Assembly (NCBI GenBank): GCA_021842465.1
Contig: JAKBZN010000013.1
Location: 1-64,000 of the forward strand
Length of the DNA: 64,000 bases
Source of the DNA: Pseudomonadota bacterium
GTDB taxonomy: Bacteria > Pseudomonadota > Gammaproteobacteria > Burkholderiales > Burkholderiaceae_F
Reading direction: 5' to 3'
Part shown: positions 12,011 to 21,552 of the stretch, piece by piece
Layout of the letters: every line of letters begins with the position of its first letter
Position numbering within the stretch: position 1 is the stretch's first letter
Made by a program: the position numbers and the translations under genes
The notes under the pieces: model-generated
The model's database searches: none
What the model was told of the DNA's origin: nothing
The model's input: only the letters and a program-made list of their open reading frames with translations

Positions 12011-12060
12011 CCCCTCTCCCGCTTGCGGGAGAGGGGGCACCGGATTGCGGGAGAGGGGTC
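12011..12060. repeat. REP-like palindrome in the tig upstream region
   Basis: Perfect 12-bp arms (CCCCTCTCCCGC and complement) at 12011-12022 and 12025-12036 around a TT loop. A further copy of the right arm starts near 12047. Related CCCTCTCC/GGAGAGGG palindromes occur at 52752-52774 and, in weaker form, near 50831 and 55144. The surrounding gene-free stretch 11731-12084 shows nothing else I can name. It may also end transcription from the small gene at 12085-12276. Confidence 0.7.
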
Positions 12061-12084
12061 GCGATTCTGCGGCGGTCGACCCGG

Positions 12085-12276
12085 TCAGGCCTTGGTGTTG
12101 ACGATCTGGCCAGTGATCTGGCCGTTGAGGTTGGCAACCGGCGCGGAAACGTGGCCGCCCCCGCCGGCGCTGCCGTCGCCATCGCCATCGAAGCCGCTGG
12201 GTTGCTGCGGGCGCGCGGGGGCCGCCTGACTCTGGACTGCGGTCGCTTGGGTTGCGGCAGCGGATGAAACCTGCAT
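12085..12276 (-). CDS. Small Gly/Asp-rich protein of unknown function
   Basis: A 63-residue reading frame with an Ala/Gln-rich first half, an acidic-glycine run (DGDGDGSAGGGG) around residues 30-41 and a polar tail ending in TGQIVNTKA. AAAGGA stands 8 bases before the ATG, which makes translation plausible. No signal peptide or membrane segment is seen. Short proteins with a DGDGD stretch and an N-T-x-A end recur in betaproteobacteria without known function, as far as I recall. The frame continues upstream across tRNA-Leu, which is clearly not coding, so only this last part is called. Confidence 0.6.
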   Translation of the reverse strand: MQVSSAAATQATAVQSQAAPARPQQPSGFDGDGDGSAGGGGHVSAPVANLNGQITGQIVNTKA

Positions 12277-12431
12277 GATGGATCCTTTCAAAAGGGGTTG
12301 ATCGGGAACTCCCTTTCGCGATATCGGACCCGGCACCGCAATCTTGAGTACTGCAGTAGGATTATTAGATGTCGTTAAGCAATTTCGCAGGAGCCCGAAG
12401 GCCCTGCCGCACCGCCGAGAAACAAGGAGAC

Positions 12432-12516
12432 TGGTGCGCCCGGTCAGACTCGAACTGACAAGCCAAAAGGCGACGGCACCTAAAGCCGTTGCGGTTACCA
12501 ATTTCGCCACGGGCGC
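12432..12516 (-). tRNA. tRNA-Leu (TAG)
   Basis: 85 nt with the long variable arm typical of class II tRNAs. Acceptor arm GCGCCCG/CGGGCGC, anticodon TAG in loop TTTAGGT, T-arm with GTTCGAGTC, encoded 3' ACCA. It reads CUA codons. Confidence 0.95.
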
Positions 12517-12623
12517 AGCGACCCGATTCTCCGCCCGCAGAACCGTCGCATCCGCCGGTCCGCCCCGGTCCGCGCGCTTGGCAGGAGAATCGCCGCCGAG
12601 GCGGTCGAATAAAATTTTACCCC

Positions 12624-13457
12624 ATGACTGCAGACGACTACTGCCGGCGGCTGGCTGGCGCAAGCGGATCAAGCCTCCACTACAGCGTGCTGTTTCTGCC
12701 CCCCGCCCGGCGCCGCGCGGTCGTCGCGCTCCATGCCTACTGGCAGCAGCTGCGCGATGCCGTCGACGGCGCATCCGACCCGGCGATCGCCGGCGCCCAA
12801 CTGGAATGGTGGCGGGCCGAGGTCGAGCGGCTTTACACCGACACCCCCCAGCACCCGGTCACCCAGGCACTGGCGCCGCACCGGGACGAGGGCGGCATCC
12901 GCCGGGACGGCATGCTCCGGGTTCTCGAGGGCATGCGCATGGTCGTCGGCCCGGCACGGTTTCGGGACACCGCGGCGTTGACCCGCCATTGCCGACTTAC
13001 CGGCGGGTCGATCGCCGAGATGACGGCCGGCATCTGCGCCGTGGACGAGCCGGCAGCGGCCGAATCCGCCCGCGCCCTGGGTGAGGGCCTGCAGATCGTC
13101 CACATCCTGCGCGAACTCGGTGACGATGCGCGCCGCGGCCGCATCCGCATCCCGCTCGATGACATGACGCGATTCGACGTAGCCCCCGCCGACATTCTCG
13201 CCGGGCGCTACGTCGACGGGTTCGTGCCGCTGATGCGCTGCGAGGCCCAACGGGCACGGGACGCCTTCGCAGAGGCGGCGCGCTTGCTGCCGCCGGCCGA
13301 TCCGCGGGCGCAGTTGCCCGGCCGGATCATGGCCGCGATTCATGGCGCACTGCTTGACGAACTCGAACGGGACGGCTTTCGCGTGCTCCACCAGCGCGTC
13401 GCGCTCACGCCGTTGCGCAAGCTTGCCATTGCCTGGCGGACCCGGATGTTCGCGTGA
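12624..13457 (+). CDS. Squalene/phytoene synthase family protein, HpnD-like
   Basis: Resembles HpnD, which makes presqualene diphosphate for hopanoid synthesis, from the start (YCRRLAGASGSS) to the end (LTPLRKLAIAW). The 277 residues are of normal length. The first metal-binding motif, DDVVD in the family, reads RDAVD here, so one aspartate is lost. The second motif, normally RDVGEDARRGRI, reads RELGDDARRGRI. Activity is therefore uncertain. No hpnC, hpnE or squalene-hopene cyclase gene lies nearby. The ATG at 12624 fits the family start; no strong ribosome site precedes it. The first base lies 107 bases from divergently read tRNA-Leu. Confidence 0.85.
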   Translation: MTADDYCRRLAGASGSSLHYSVLFLPPARRRAVVALHAYWQQLRDAVDGASDPAIAGAQLEWWRAEVERLYTDTPQHPVTQALAPHRDEGGIRRDGMLRVLEGMRMVVGPARFRDTAALTRHCRLTGGSIAEMTAGICAVDEPAAAESARALGEGLQIVHILRELGDDARRGRIRIPLDDMTRFDVAPADILAGRYVDGFVPLMRCEAQRARDAFAEAARLLPPADPRAQLPGRIMAAIHGALLDELERDGFRVLHQRVALTPLRKLAIAWRTRMFA

Positions 13458-13459
13458 AA

Positions 13460-13626
13460 GCATCTCGTCATTGCGAGGGCGAAGCACGGCGCAACCAGGA
13501 CCATCCCGTCATTGCGAGGGCGACGCCCGAAGTAATCCAGGACCATCTCGTCATTGCGAGGGCGAAGCCCGAAGTAATCCAGGACCATCTCGTCATTGCG
13601 AGGGCGACGCCCGAAGCAATCCAGGC
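13460..13626. repeat. Tandem array, four units of 41-42 bases
   Basis: Units begin near 13460, 13501, 13543 and 13585 and share the core CGTCATTGCGAGGGCGA followed by a CCCGAAG(T/C)AATCCAGGA segment. This is a known style of dispersed extragenic repeat in proteobacteria. Differences between units are single bases. It directly follows the HpnD-like gene. Confidence 0.88.
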
Positions 13627-13650
13627 GGTTTCTGGATCGCCACGGCCCTA

Positions 13651-13830
13651 CGGGCCTCGCGATGACGAGGGTAAAGGGTGCGGGCCTCGCGATGACGCGG
13701 GTAAAGGATGCGGGCCTTCCGATGAGGAGGGTCAAGGGTGCGGGCCTTGCGATGACGAAGGGAAAGGGTGCGGGCCTCGCGATGACGAGGGTCACGGGTG
13801 CCCGCCGTGCGATGACGGCCGGCGTATTCT
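13651..13830. repeat. Tandem array, six units of exactly 30 bases
   Basis: Units begin at 13651, 13681, 13711, 13741, 13771 and 13801; the last is degenerate. The shared core CCTCGCGATGACG is the near-complement of the core in the preceding 42-base array, so the two arrays face each other. Because 30 is a multiple of three, several frames stay open across it and translate as short peptide repeats; I do not regard these as genes. The two arrays fill the gene-free interval 13458-13859. Confidence 0.88.
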
Positions 13831-13859
13831 TTCGGGGCAGCGCACGACGCCATGACCGT

Positions 13860-15437
13860 TCACGCGACCGCGGACGCGCCGACCCGAAACATGGCCACGG
13901 ACGCCGCCAGTTCGTTGGCCTGGCTCTGCAGGCTGCGTGCGGCAGCCGACCCCTCCTCGACCAGCGCGGCGTTTTGCTGCGTCACCCGGTCGAGCTGCGC
14001 CACCGCCTGATTGACCTGGCCGATGTCGGTGTTCTGCTCGGCGCTCGCGCTGGCGATCGTGCCCAGCAGCTCGGTCACGCGCTGCACCTGGGCAACCAGC
14101 TCGCGCAGGGTATCCCCGGCGGCCGACACCGTCTGCGCGCCATCGTCGATCCGGCCCGTCGAATGCGAAATCAGGGTCTTGATCTCCTGGGCGGCCTGCG
14201 CGCTCCGCTGGGCGAGATTGCGCACCTCGGCGGCGACCACCGCGAATCCCCGTCCATGCGCGCCCGCGCGCGCGGCCTCGACCGCCGCATTCAGGGCCAG
14301 GATGTTGGTCTGGAATGCGATGCCGTCGATTACCCCGATGATCTCCGCCATCCGCCGACTCGATGCGGTGATTTCGGCCATGGTGCGCACCACCTCGCCT
14401 ACCGCCACGCCGCTGCGGTCCGCCGTCGCGGACACCGTCGACGCGAGCGCATTGGCCTGATTCGCCGACGCCGAACTCTGCGCCACCGCCCCCGCAATCT
14501 GCTCCATCGACGCCGCCGTCTGCTGCAGGCTGCCGGCCTGCTGTTCCGTACGGTTCGACAGATCCTGATTTCCCGCCGCAATCTCGCGCGACGCGGTCGC
14601 CACCGAATCGACGCCGAGGCGGACCCGCTGCACCACCGTGCGTAGATTGACCACCATGCGCGCCAAGGCATCCTGCAGCCGCGCCAGTTCATCCCGGCCG
14701 ACGCTCTGCGGCGCGTGCGACAGATCGCCCTGAGCAACGGCATCCGCGACGGCAACGGCGTCGGCCAACGGGCGCATGATGGAACGGGAAATAAAGATCC
14801 CCAGCGCAAGCGACAGCAGGATGCCCGCAATCGTCAGGGATACCTGGGCGACGCGACTCAGGGAGTAGAACTTCGCGGTTTCCGCGGCGCTGCGCTCCGC
14901 ACTGCGGGTGCTCCATCCCACTAGTCCGCGCAAGGCCTCGTCGACCGGACCGATCGCGTCGCCGAAATCGCTGAAGAGCAGCGCGGTCGCCTCGCGGTTG
15001 TCTCCGAGCTTCGCGCCCGCGATCACCGCGACGATCTGGTCGAACGCCCGGTCGTAATCGGAGGCCGCCAGCTTTGCGACGATCGCGAGCTTCCGATCCC
15101 TCCCATCCTGCAAATCGAGGCGCCGGAGGGCCTCGGCCAGATCCTTGCGCTCCTCGTCGCGGTATCGCCGCGCCTGCTGCAGCGATTGCGCCCGCGTGCC
15201 CTCGTCGTCGGCCAGCATCGCGCTGCGGACCGCGCGGTCGGAATAGATCGCCGCCGATAGCGCCGCCGCAGAAACCTTCAGGCCCAGCAGATCGCGCTGG
15301 TACATCGACGCCGCGCGGTCATTCATCTTCGCGGTGATGACCACACCCACGGTGCTGATCACCCCTCCGACCAGCGCAAGCAGTACATACGACACGATCA
15401 GCCGGCTGCCTACGCCGACATTCGCCATCCACGCCAT
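13860..15437 (-). CDS. Methyl-accepting chemotaxis protein
   Basis: Transmembrane chemoreceptor signalling to CheA/CheW. The 525 residues have membrane segments at about 12-33 and 190-214. These enclose a periplasmic four-helix-bundle-type sensor of about 155 residues. A HAMP domain follows (about 215-265), then the signalling hairpin with the conserved tip [20 protein letters not shown]. The C-terminus lacks the NWETF tether for CheR. The start at 15437 has GGGAG 8 bases upstream; an ATG three codons later is an alternative. No other chemotaxis gene lies in the window, so the ligand cannot be inferred. Confidence 0.92.
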   Translation of the reverse strand: MAWMANVGVGSRLIVSYVLLALVGGVISTVGVVITAKMNDRAASMYQRDLLGLKVSAAALSAAIYSDRAVRSAMLADDEGTRAQSLQQARRYRDEERKDLAEALRRLDLQDGRDRKLAIVAKLAASDYDRAFDQIVAVIAGAKLGDNREATALLFSDFGDAIGPVDEALRGLVGWSTRSAERSAAETAKFYSLSRVAQVSLTIAGILLSLALGIFISRSIMRPLADAVAVADAVAQGDLSHAPQSVGRDELARLQDALARMVVNLRTVVQRVRLGVDSVATASREIAAGNQDLSNRTEQQAGSLQQTAASMEQIAGAVAQSSASANQANALASTVSATADRSGVAVGEVVRTMAEITASSRRMAEIIGVIDGIAFQTNILALNAAVEAARAGAHGRGFAVVAAEVRNLAQRSAQAAQEIKTLISHSTGRIDDGAQTVSAAGDTLRELVAQVQRVTELLGTIASASAEQNTDIGQVNQAVAQLDRVTQQNAALVEEGSAAARSLQSQANELAASVAMFRVGASAVA

Positions 15438-15549
15438 GATTTCGCTCCCGGTTTTTTGCGCTGCACCATTGTCGCGACGGGTGCGGCGCAAACTCGGGAG
15501 AAAAACGGCGGGCGGCGACTGCTTTACCGAGGAAGACTGCGACGAAAAT

Positions 15550-17505
15550 TCATCGCGCGGTCATACGCTTCGGAAACCGCACCGGAACCGCCGGCACCGA
15601 ATCGAGCACTGACGGTTTGATCTTTCCGAGCACGTGCATCTCGCAGGCCTTGCAATCGAAGCGCAGCGTCAGTCGCTCCTTGCCGTTGACCAGGGTCATG
15701 GGGTCCGCCCGTACCGTCCCCTGCACGCCGATCACGCCCTTGGCCTGCTTGGGACAAAGGCTCAGCGAATACCGGATGCAATGGCGGGTGATCATCAGGC
15801 TGACCTCGCCGGTTTCCGCATGGCTCTCGTAGGCTGCCTCGATCATCCGCACCCCGTGCCGGCGATAGAACGCCGCCGCCTTGGCATTCGCCACGTTGCC
15901 GAGATAACTCAGGCTGTCCGAAGGATATTGCGGCGGGGGATCGGCCGGCGCCTTGCGTGGCAACCGTGCCCATCGCCGCAGCCGCTCGGCCTCGAGCGCG
16001 GATACCGCATCGCGGCGCCACGCGTTGGCAACCGATGCGGGAACGAATCGCGGTTGGCGCCACGCGATTTCCGGCTCCCCTTCGGCCACGAACACGGTGT
16101 TGCCGAGCTTGGCCAGGGCTGCGCGCAGGACGTCCGCCGCGCGCGCGCCGTCCTGGGCGGGTTCGACCTCCTGCGGTGCGACCACCGCGACCGCATTGCC
16201 GTCGCCGTCGCGCAGATGCAGTTGCAGCCCCCCGGCGTCCTCCCGCAGCGACCAGCGCACGCCGATCCGCCGCTCGGCGCTTTGACCGTCGAGCATGCGG
16301 TTCCACGCCGCATCGCGATTGCGCGCGATCGCGGTGCCGGCGCGCAGATCGAGGCACTGGGCGATCGCCTGATTGGGTTCGATGCGCCAGCGGCGCGGGC
16401 CGATGCGCACGGCGCGGTTGACCTGCAGTCCGCACAAGTCTTTCTGCAGCGTGTAGTAGGTCAGGCCGTCGCCGTTGCGCAGCACGACGTCCTCGGTCGC
16501 GGTCTCGACCTCGACGTGATCGGACGCGACCCGGGCCACGTGGCCGACCGGGATCCCGGCGTGCTTGGGGGTATCGAACGAGCCGATCGCGTCGTTGCGC
16601 CCCTGGACGAAGTAGTCGGTGTGGCCGCGCTGGAAGTTGCGCTCCGGATCGGGCGTGAAGAAGAACCGGCAGCGGCCGCTGCCCGCCGCCCGCAAGTCAT
16701 CCCGCTGCGCGAGGATCGCATCGAGCCGTTGTCGATAGTGGGCGGTGACGTTCTTGACGTAGGCCATGTCCTTGTATCGACCCTCGATCTTGAACGAACG
16801 CACCCCTGCGTCGATCAGCGCTTCCAGATTCTCCGTCTGATCGTTGTCCTTGAGCGACAGCAGATGCCGGTCGTGCGCGACCACGCGCCCCGCCCCGTCG
16901 GTCAGCGTATAGGGGAGCCGGCAGGGCTGCGAGCAATCGCCGCGATTGGCGCTGCGTCCGGTCTGCGCATGGCTGAGGTAGCACTGGCCGCTGTAGGCCA
17001 CGCACAAGGCGCCGTGAATGAAGAATTCCAGCACCGTGTCGGCGGGCACGGCGCCGGCGATCTCGGCGATCTGCGACAGCGAAAGCTCGCGCGCCAGCAC
17101 GATCTGGGAAAACCCGGCATCGGCCAGGAAACGGGCCTTTTCCGGGCTGCGGATGTCGGCCTGCGTGCTGGCGTGCAACTGGATCGGCGGCAGGTCGAGT
17201 TCGAGCACGCCCATGTCCTGCACGATGAGCGCGTCGACGCCGACGTCGTAGAGTTCCCGGATCAGCCTGTGCGCCGGTTCGAGTTCGTCGTCACGCAGGA
17301 TCGTGTTGAGCGTCGCGAAGATGCGCGCGTCGTAGCGGTGTGCGTGCGCGACCAGGCGCGCGATGTCGGCGACCGCATTGCCGGCGTTCGCGCGTGCGCC
17401 GAAGGCCGGTCCCCCGATGTAGACGGCGTCGGCACCGTGATTGACCGCCTCGATGCCGATCTCGGCATTGGCGGCCGGCGCGAGCAGCTCGATTTCGGAA
17501 CGCAT
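15550..17505 (-). CDS. rlhA: 23S rRNA C2501 hydroxylation protein, peptidase U32 family
   Basis: The 651 residues match E. coli RlhA (YdcP, about 650), which is needed to hydroxylate cytidine 2501 of 23S rRNA. The U32 domain covers about 1-330 with ELLAPA at the start, the signature [16 protein letters not shown] and a cysteine cluster (C-x6-C in the [10 protein letters not shown] region). A C-terminal part with conserved cysteines follows. AAGGAAGG lies upstream of the ATG at 17505. The gene begins 7 bases after the MFS gene and is probably translated from the same message. The shorter paralogues TrhP/UbiU lack this C-terminal part. Confidence 0.9.
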   Translation of the reverse strand: MRSEIELLAPAANAEIGIEAVNHGADAVYIGGPAFGARANAGNAVADIARLVAHAHRYDARIFATLNTILRDDELEPAHRLIRELYDVGVDALIVQDMGVLELDLPPIQLHASTQADIRSPEKARFLADAGFSQIVLARELSLSQIAEIAGAVPADTVLEFFIHGALCVAYSGQCYLSHAQTGRSANRGDCSQPCRLPYTLTDGAGRVVAHDRHLLSLKDNDQTENLEALIDAGVRSFKIEGRYKDMAYVKNVTAHYRQRLDAILAQRDDLRAAGSGRCRFFFTPDPERNFQRGHTDYFVQGRNDAIGSFDTPKHAGIPVGHVARVASDHVEVETATEDVVLRNGDGLTYYTLQKDLCGLQVNRAVRIGPRRWRIEPNQAIAQCLDLRAGTAIARNRDAAWNRMLDGQSAERRIGVRWSLREDAGGLQLHLRDGDGNAVAVVAPQEVEPAQDGARAADVLRAALAKLGNTVFVAEGEPEIAWRQPRFVPASVANAWRRDAVSALEAERLRRWARLPRKAPADPPPQYPSDSLSYLGNVANAKAAAFYRRHGVRMIEAAYESHAETGEVSLMITRHCIRYSLSLCPKQAKGVIGVQGTVRADPMTLVNGKERLTLRFDCKACEMHVLGKIKPSVLDSVPAVPVRFPKRMTAR

Positions 17506-17512
17506 GACGTTT

Positions 17513-18730
17513 TTACCTTCCTTCGCTTGCACCGCCCCCGCCCGAGGGGGAAGCGGACGGCTGGCGCTGCACCGCGATCGCCGCCAGAACGGCAAACGCG
17601 CCGCTGGCGATGAACGTGCCGCTCGGCCCGACGCGGTCCCAGAGCACGCCTGCCAGCACGCTCGCCGCCAGCCCGGCCAAACCGCTCACCAGGTTGAACA
17701 TGCCGAACGCCGTGCCCCGCAGGTCGGCGGGCGCGGCGTCGGCCACCATGCGCGACAGGAGCCCCTGCGTGAACGCCATGTGCAGGCCCCAAAGCCCGAT
17801 CCCGATCCACGCCCCGGCGCCGCTTCCGCGCCAGGCCAACACGCCGTCGGCCGCGACGAGCAGCGCCAAGCCGGCAAGGAGCAGGATATGGTGATTGTCC
17901 CCGCGGTCGGAAAGCTTGCCCAGCGGATAGGCCGCCGCCCCATACACCACGTTCATCGCCACCAGCACCAGGGGCGACAGCGCGATCGCCAGGCCGCCTT
18001 CCTGGACGCGCAGGATCAGGAACGCTTCGCTGAAATGCGCCAGACCGAGCAGCGCCCCGAACAGCACGACCCACCAATACCCCGCCCCCAGGCGGGCGAG
18101 ATTCTCCCGGGACATCGGATTGACCGCAGGCGGGTTGGCCGCAGGCGCGTGCGGGCGATCCGGCGGCTCGCGCACCCCGAGGGCGAGGACCGCGACGCAC
18201 AACGCCGCCGGAATCACCGCGACCCGGAACACGGCGCGAAAATCGTCGTGCCACAGCGCCATCAGCCCGATGCCGAACAGCGGGCCGGCGAAGGCGCCCA
18301 CGGTATCGAGCGCTTGTCGCAGGCCGAACGCCGCACCCCGCTGCTCGGGCGGAACGATGTCCGCGATCAGGGCGTCTCGCGGCGCGCCGCGGATGCCCTT
18401 GCCGACCCGATCCACCACCCGGGCGGCGAACACCGTCCCGGCACTGGTCGCGATCGCGAACAGCGGTTTGGTGGCGGCGCTCATCGCATAGCCGAGCACC
18501 GTCAGCGGCTTGCGCCGCCGCCGGCGATCGGAAAGCATCCCCGCGAATACTTTGATGACGAGCGCCGTTGCCTCGGCGACCCCCTCGATCACCCCCAAGG
18601 TCACCGCACTCGCGCCCAAGCCCGCCACCAGGAACACCGGTAGCAGGCCATGGATCATCTCGGACGACGTATCCATCAGCAGGCTGACCAGCCCCAGCGC
18701 CCAGACCGCGCGCGGCAAACCGCGCTGCAT
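17513..18730 (-). CDS. Major facilitator superfamily transporter
   Basis: A 405-residue polytopic membrane protein with about twelve hydrophobic segments. The N-terminus (RAVWALGLVSLLMDTSSEMIH) and the RVGKGIRGAPRDALIAD loop between helices 2 and 5 mark a widespread but uncharacterised MFS subgroup. The substrate is unknown. The ATG at 18730 was chosen for GAGGGTGG about 7 bases upstream; another ATG five codons earlier is possible. A Gly-rich cytoplasmic tail ends the protein. It is followed 7 bases later by rlhA, so the two may form an operon, though no functional link is known. Confidence 0.85.
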   Translation of the reverse strand: MQRGLPRAVWALGLVSLLMDTSSEMIHGLLPVFLVAGLGASAVTLGVIEGVAEATALVIKVFAGMLSDRRRRRKPLTVLGYAMSAATKPLFAIATSAGTVFAARVVDRVGKGIRGAPRDALIADIVPPEQRGAAFGLRQALDTVGAFAGPLFGIGLMALWHDDFRAVFRVAVIPAALCVAVLALGVREPPDRPHAPAANPPAVNPMSRENLARLGAGYWWVVLFGALLGLAHFSEAFLILRVQEGGLAIALSPLVLVAMNVVYGAAAYPLGKLSDRGDNHHILLLAGLALLVAADGVLAWRGSGAGAWIGIGLWGLHMAFTQGLLSRMVADAAPADLRGTAFGMFNLVSGLAGLAASVLAGVLWDRVGPSGTFIASGAFAVLAAIAVQRQPSASPSGGGGASEGR

Positions 18731-18813
18731 TGCCGCCACCCTCATACCCTGGTGCCCTGCGTAGTGTCGTGCTTCATGCGAGTTGGGACGGAAGAGCACT
18801 TGCGTGGTCGCAA

Positions 18814-18876
18814 CGGCGAGCGGTGGCCGTGCCCCGCGGGGGCCGGCAGTCGGACGCGGTGGCGAGCAGCGCACGG
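18814..18876. repeat. Dispersed copy of the 1-523 repeat
   Basis: About 62 bases match 181-243 with some ten differences; the core GACGCGGTGGCGAGCAGCGC is identical. It lies between radA and the MFS gene, immediately after the coding end of radA. Confidence 0.8.
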
Positions 18877-18934
18877 CCGCCGCTCGCCCGCGCGGTGCCC
18901 GCACCGACGCCGCAGTCGCACAGCGATCCGGCCT

Positions 18935-20332
18935 TCAGATCTGAGCCAACGCATCGTCGACCCGTTCCACCGCGACGATCTCCAGGCCCTCGATCGCCTG
19001 CCGCGGCGCATTCGCCTTGGGGATGATCGCGCGTGAAAACCCGAGCTTCGCCGCCTCCCGCAGGCGCTCCTGCCCGCGTGGCGCCGGGCGCACCTCGCCC
19101 GCCAGCCCGACCTCCCCGAACGCCACCACGCCGCGCGGCACGGCGCGATTGCGCAGCGAGGAATGCACCGCCAACAGCACGGCCAGATCCGCCGCCGGTT
19201 CCTCGATGCGGACGCCACCCACCGCGTTGACGAAAACGTCCTGATCGAACGTCGCCACGCCGGCATGCCGGCTCATCACCGCCAGCAGCATCGCCAGCCG
19301 CTGTGCGTCGAGGCCCACGCACAGGCGCCGCGGATTGGGAACGTGCGCCGCATCGACCAGCGCCTGAATCTCGACCAACAGCGGCCGCGTGCCTTCCTGC
19401 GTGACCAGCACGCAGGATCCCGGAACCTGCCCGCCCTTGCCGTCGGCGCCGTGATGCGAAAGAAACAGCGCCGACGGGTTGGCCACGCCGCGCAGGCCGC
19501 GATCGGTCATCGCGAACACGCCCAGTTCGTGGATCGCGCCGAAGCGGTTCTTGAACGCCCGCACCAGACGGAACGCGGAGTGGCTGTCGCCCTCGAAGTA
19601 GAGCACCGTGTCGACCATGTGCTCGAGCACGCGGGGACCCGCCAGCGTTCCTTCCTTGGTGACGTGGCCGACCAGGACGAGGCTGGTGCGGCTCTGCTTG
19701 GCCCAGCGCGTGAGCGCGGCGGCGCACTCGCGCACCTGCGCCACCGACCCCGGCGCCGAACCGAGTTGCGGCGAATAGAGCGTCTGGATCGAATCGACCA
19801 CCGCCACGCGCGGCCGCTCGCGATCGAGCGCCGCCAGGATCCGGTCGAGGTCGATCTCCGCAGCGATCCGCAGCGCCGCCAGCCCCTTCGCTTCGATTCC
19901 CAGTCGACGGGCGCGCAGCGCGACCTGTCCCACCGACTCTTCGCCGCTCACGTACAGCACCGGCACCTCGCTTCGCGCGATGGCCGCCAGCGACTGCAGC
20001 AGCAGCGTCGACTTGCCGATTCCCGGGTCGCCGCCGATCAGCACCACCCCACCCTCGACGAGGCCACCGCCCAGCACGCGGTCGAACTCCTCGATCCCAC
20101 TTGCGGTGCGATCGAACCGCTCCACCGCCACCTCGCCCAGCGGCATCACCTCCGCCGAGGGCGCCAGACCGTCCCGCAGCGCCGACCCCCGCAGCGGGCC
20201 GGCAACCGCCGCGGCCTCCTGCAGCGTGTTCCAGGCATTGCAGTGCGGACATTGCCCCGACCATTTGGCGCTCACCGCGCCGCAGGCATTGCAGACGTAG
20301 CGCGTGCCGCCGCGCGCCGCGGCGCGGCTCAT
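18935..20332 (-). CDS. radA: DNA repair protein RadA
   Basis: Branch-migration helicase related to RecA, active in recombination-dependent repair. The 465 residues show the N-terminal C4 zinc finger (CNACG...CPHC), Walker A GGDPGIGKST, the RadA-specific KNRFG motif and a C-terminal Lon-protease-like domain ending near GLEIVAVERVDDAL. The start ATGA overlaps the alr stop (20329-20332), so translation is coupled to alr. This alr-radA pairing is common in betaproteobacteria. Confidence 0.97.
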   Translation of the reverse strand: MSRAAARGGTRYVCNACGAVSAKWSGQCPHCNAWNTLQEAAAVAGPLRGSALRDGLAPSAEVMPLGEVAVERFDRTASGIEEFDRVLGGGLVEGGVVLIGGDPGIGKSTLLLQSLAAIARSEVPVLYVSGEESVGQVALRARRLGIEAKGLAALRIAAEIDLDRILAALDRERPRVAVVDSIQTLYSPQLGSAPGSVAQVRECAAALTRWAKQSRTSLVLVGHVTKEGTLAGPRVLEHMVDTVLYFEGDSHSAFRLVRAFKNRFGAIHELGVFAMTDRGLRGVANPSALFLSHHGADGKGGQVPGSCVLVTQEGTRPLLVEIQALVDAAHVPNPRRLCVGLDAQRLAMLLAVMSRHAGVATFDQDVFVNAVGGVRIEEPAADLAVLLAVHSSLRNRAVPRGVVAFGEVGLAGEVRPAPRGQERLREAAKLGFSRAIIPKANAPRQAIEGLEIVAVERVDDALAQI

Positions 20333-21453
20333 CGCGGCCGCTCCCGCACCCGCGCCGGCAAACCGCTCAGCAGCTCGTAGCCGATGGTTCCGGCACGTTC
20401 CGCGACTTCGTCGACGCCGATCCGCGTGCCCCACAATTCCACGGCATCGCCGCACGCCGCCGACGCCAGGTCGGTCAGATCGACCGCGATCATGTCCATC
20501 GACACGCGGCCGATCAGCGGAACGCGCGCGCCGCCTGCCGCGCTCTCCACCCAGACCGGAGTGCCGTCGGGCGCCGCCCGCGGATATCCGTCGGCGTAGC
20601 CGCAGGCCACGATCCCGATCCGGCTGGGCCGCCGCGCCATCCAACGGCTGCCGTAGCCCACCGGCTGCCCCGGCGCCAAGTCCCGCACCGCGAGCAGCCG
20701 CGAACGCAGTTGCATCGCCGGGCGCAACCCGAGATCGGCGGCGGCCATGCCGGCGACGGGTGACGCGCCATAGAGCGCGATCCCGGGCCGCACGAATTCC
20801 CCCTCTGTCGGATCGCCCTCCGGCGCGTGCAGGAACAGAGCCGCTGAATTCGACACACTCCAGGCTCCACGCCATTCCGGAATCAACGCGCGCAGGGCCC
20901 GCCGCTGCGACGCCACCGTCGGCACCGACGCCGTCGCATCCCTGCGGTCGGCGTTGGCGAGATGGGTCATCAGCGCGTCGATGCGGACATGCGGGAGCGC
21001 GGCAAGGCGATCGAACGCGGCACGCGCGTCGGCCGCGGCGAAGCCCAGACGGTTCATGCCGGTGTCGAATTTGCAGTAGACGCCCACCGGTCTGGCGGGA
21101 CGCAGGCGCTCGAGCATGGCGATCTGCTCGAAGCCGTGCACGACGATGGTGCAATCGAGTTCCGCCACCAACGCGAAGTCGCGATGCTCGAACACCCCTT
21201 CGAGCAGCAGGATCGGCTTGCGCCAGCCGGCCGCGCGCGCCCGTGCCGCTTCATCGGTTTCGAGCAGCGCGAGGCCATCGGCCTCCGCGAAGGCCCGCAC
21301 GGCGTTCTCGATGCCGTGGCCGTACGCGTTGGCCTTGACGACGGCCCAGATGCCGCGGGCGCCCGCGCGCGCGCGGGCCTGCGCGAGGTTGTGGGCCATC
21401 GCCGACCGATCGACGAGGACTTGCAGGGGACGGGACGAGGAAAGCGCGGGCAC
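20329..21453 (-). CDS. alr: Alanine racemase
   Basis: PLP enzyme that makes D-alanine for peptidoglycan. The PLP lysine is in AVVKANAYGHG near the N-terminus of the barrel, and the C-terminal beta domain contains IGRVSMDM. The 374-residue length is normal. No ATG is available near the expected start: the GTG at 21453 leaves seven residues before RPLQVLVD, matching the family, but has no clear ribosome site. A TTG at 21468 is the alternative. The gene is divergent from lplT. Confidence 0.92.
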   Translation of the reverse strand: MPALSSSRPLQVLVDRSAMAHNLAQARARAGARGIWAVVKANAYGHGIENAVRAFAEADGLALLETDEAARARAAGWRKPILLLEGVFEHRDFALVAELDCTIVVHGFEQIAMLERLRPARPVGVYCKFDTGMNRLGFAAADARAAFDRLAALPHVRIDALMTHLANADRRDATASVPTVASQRRALRALIPEWRGAWSVSNSAALFLHAPEGDPTEGEFVRPGIALYGASPVAGMAAADLGLRPAMQLRSRLLAVRDLAPGQPVGYGSRWMARRPSRIGIVACGYADGYPRAAPDGTPVWVESAAGGARVPLIGRVSMDMIAVDLTDLASAACGDAVELWGTRIGVDEVAERAGTIGYELLSGLPARVRERPR

Positions 21454-21552
21454 GGCGGAAGAAGGCAAGGCGGGTGTGCAAGAATAACCCCTTTTTCCTC
21501 GTTTTTCGGGAGACTCGGCATCAAGCCCCTGCATCGCGGTTTCTACACGGTC

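Noticed and set aside
12085-12774. A 229-residue protein on the minus strand
   Set aside because: The frame crosses tRNA-Leu and the start of the HpnD-like gene; only the last 63 codons have their own ribosome site.
13460-13830. CRISPR array
   Set aside because: Units are directly tandem without unique spacers and no cas gene is present; the periods (42 and 30) come from whole-unit repetition.
13342-13855. Repeat-encoded peptides in the 30-base array
   Set aside because: Open frames follow from the multiple-of-three period; no ribosome site and no family match.
21251-21481. Small gene starting at TTG 21481 with an ideal ribosome site
   Set aside because: AAGGGG stands 6 bases before it, but the frame is one base off alr, overlaps its coding region and yields an Arg-rich product with no family resemblance.
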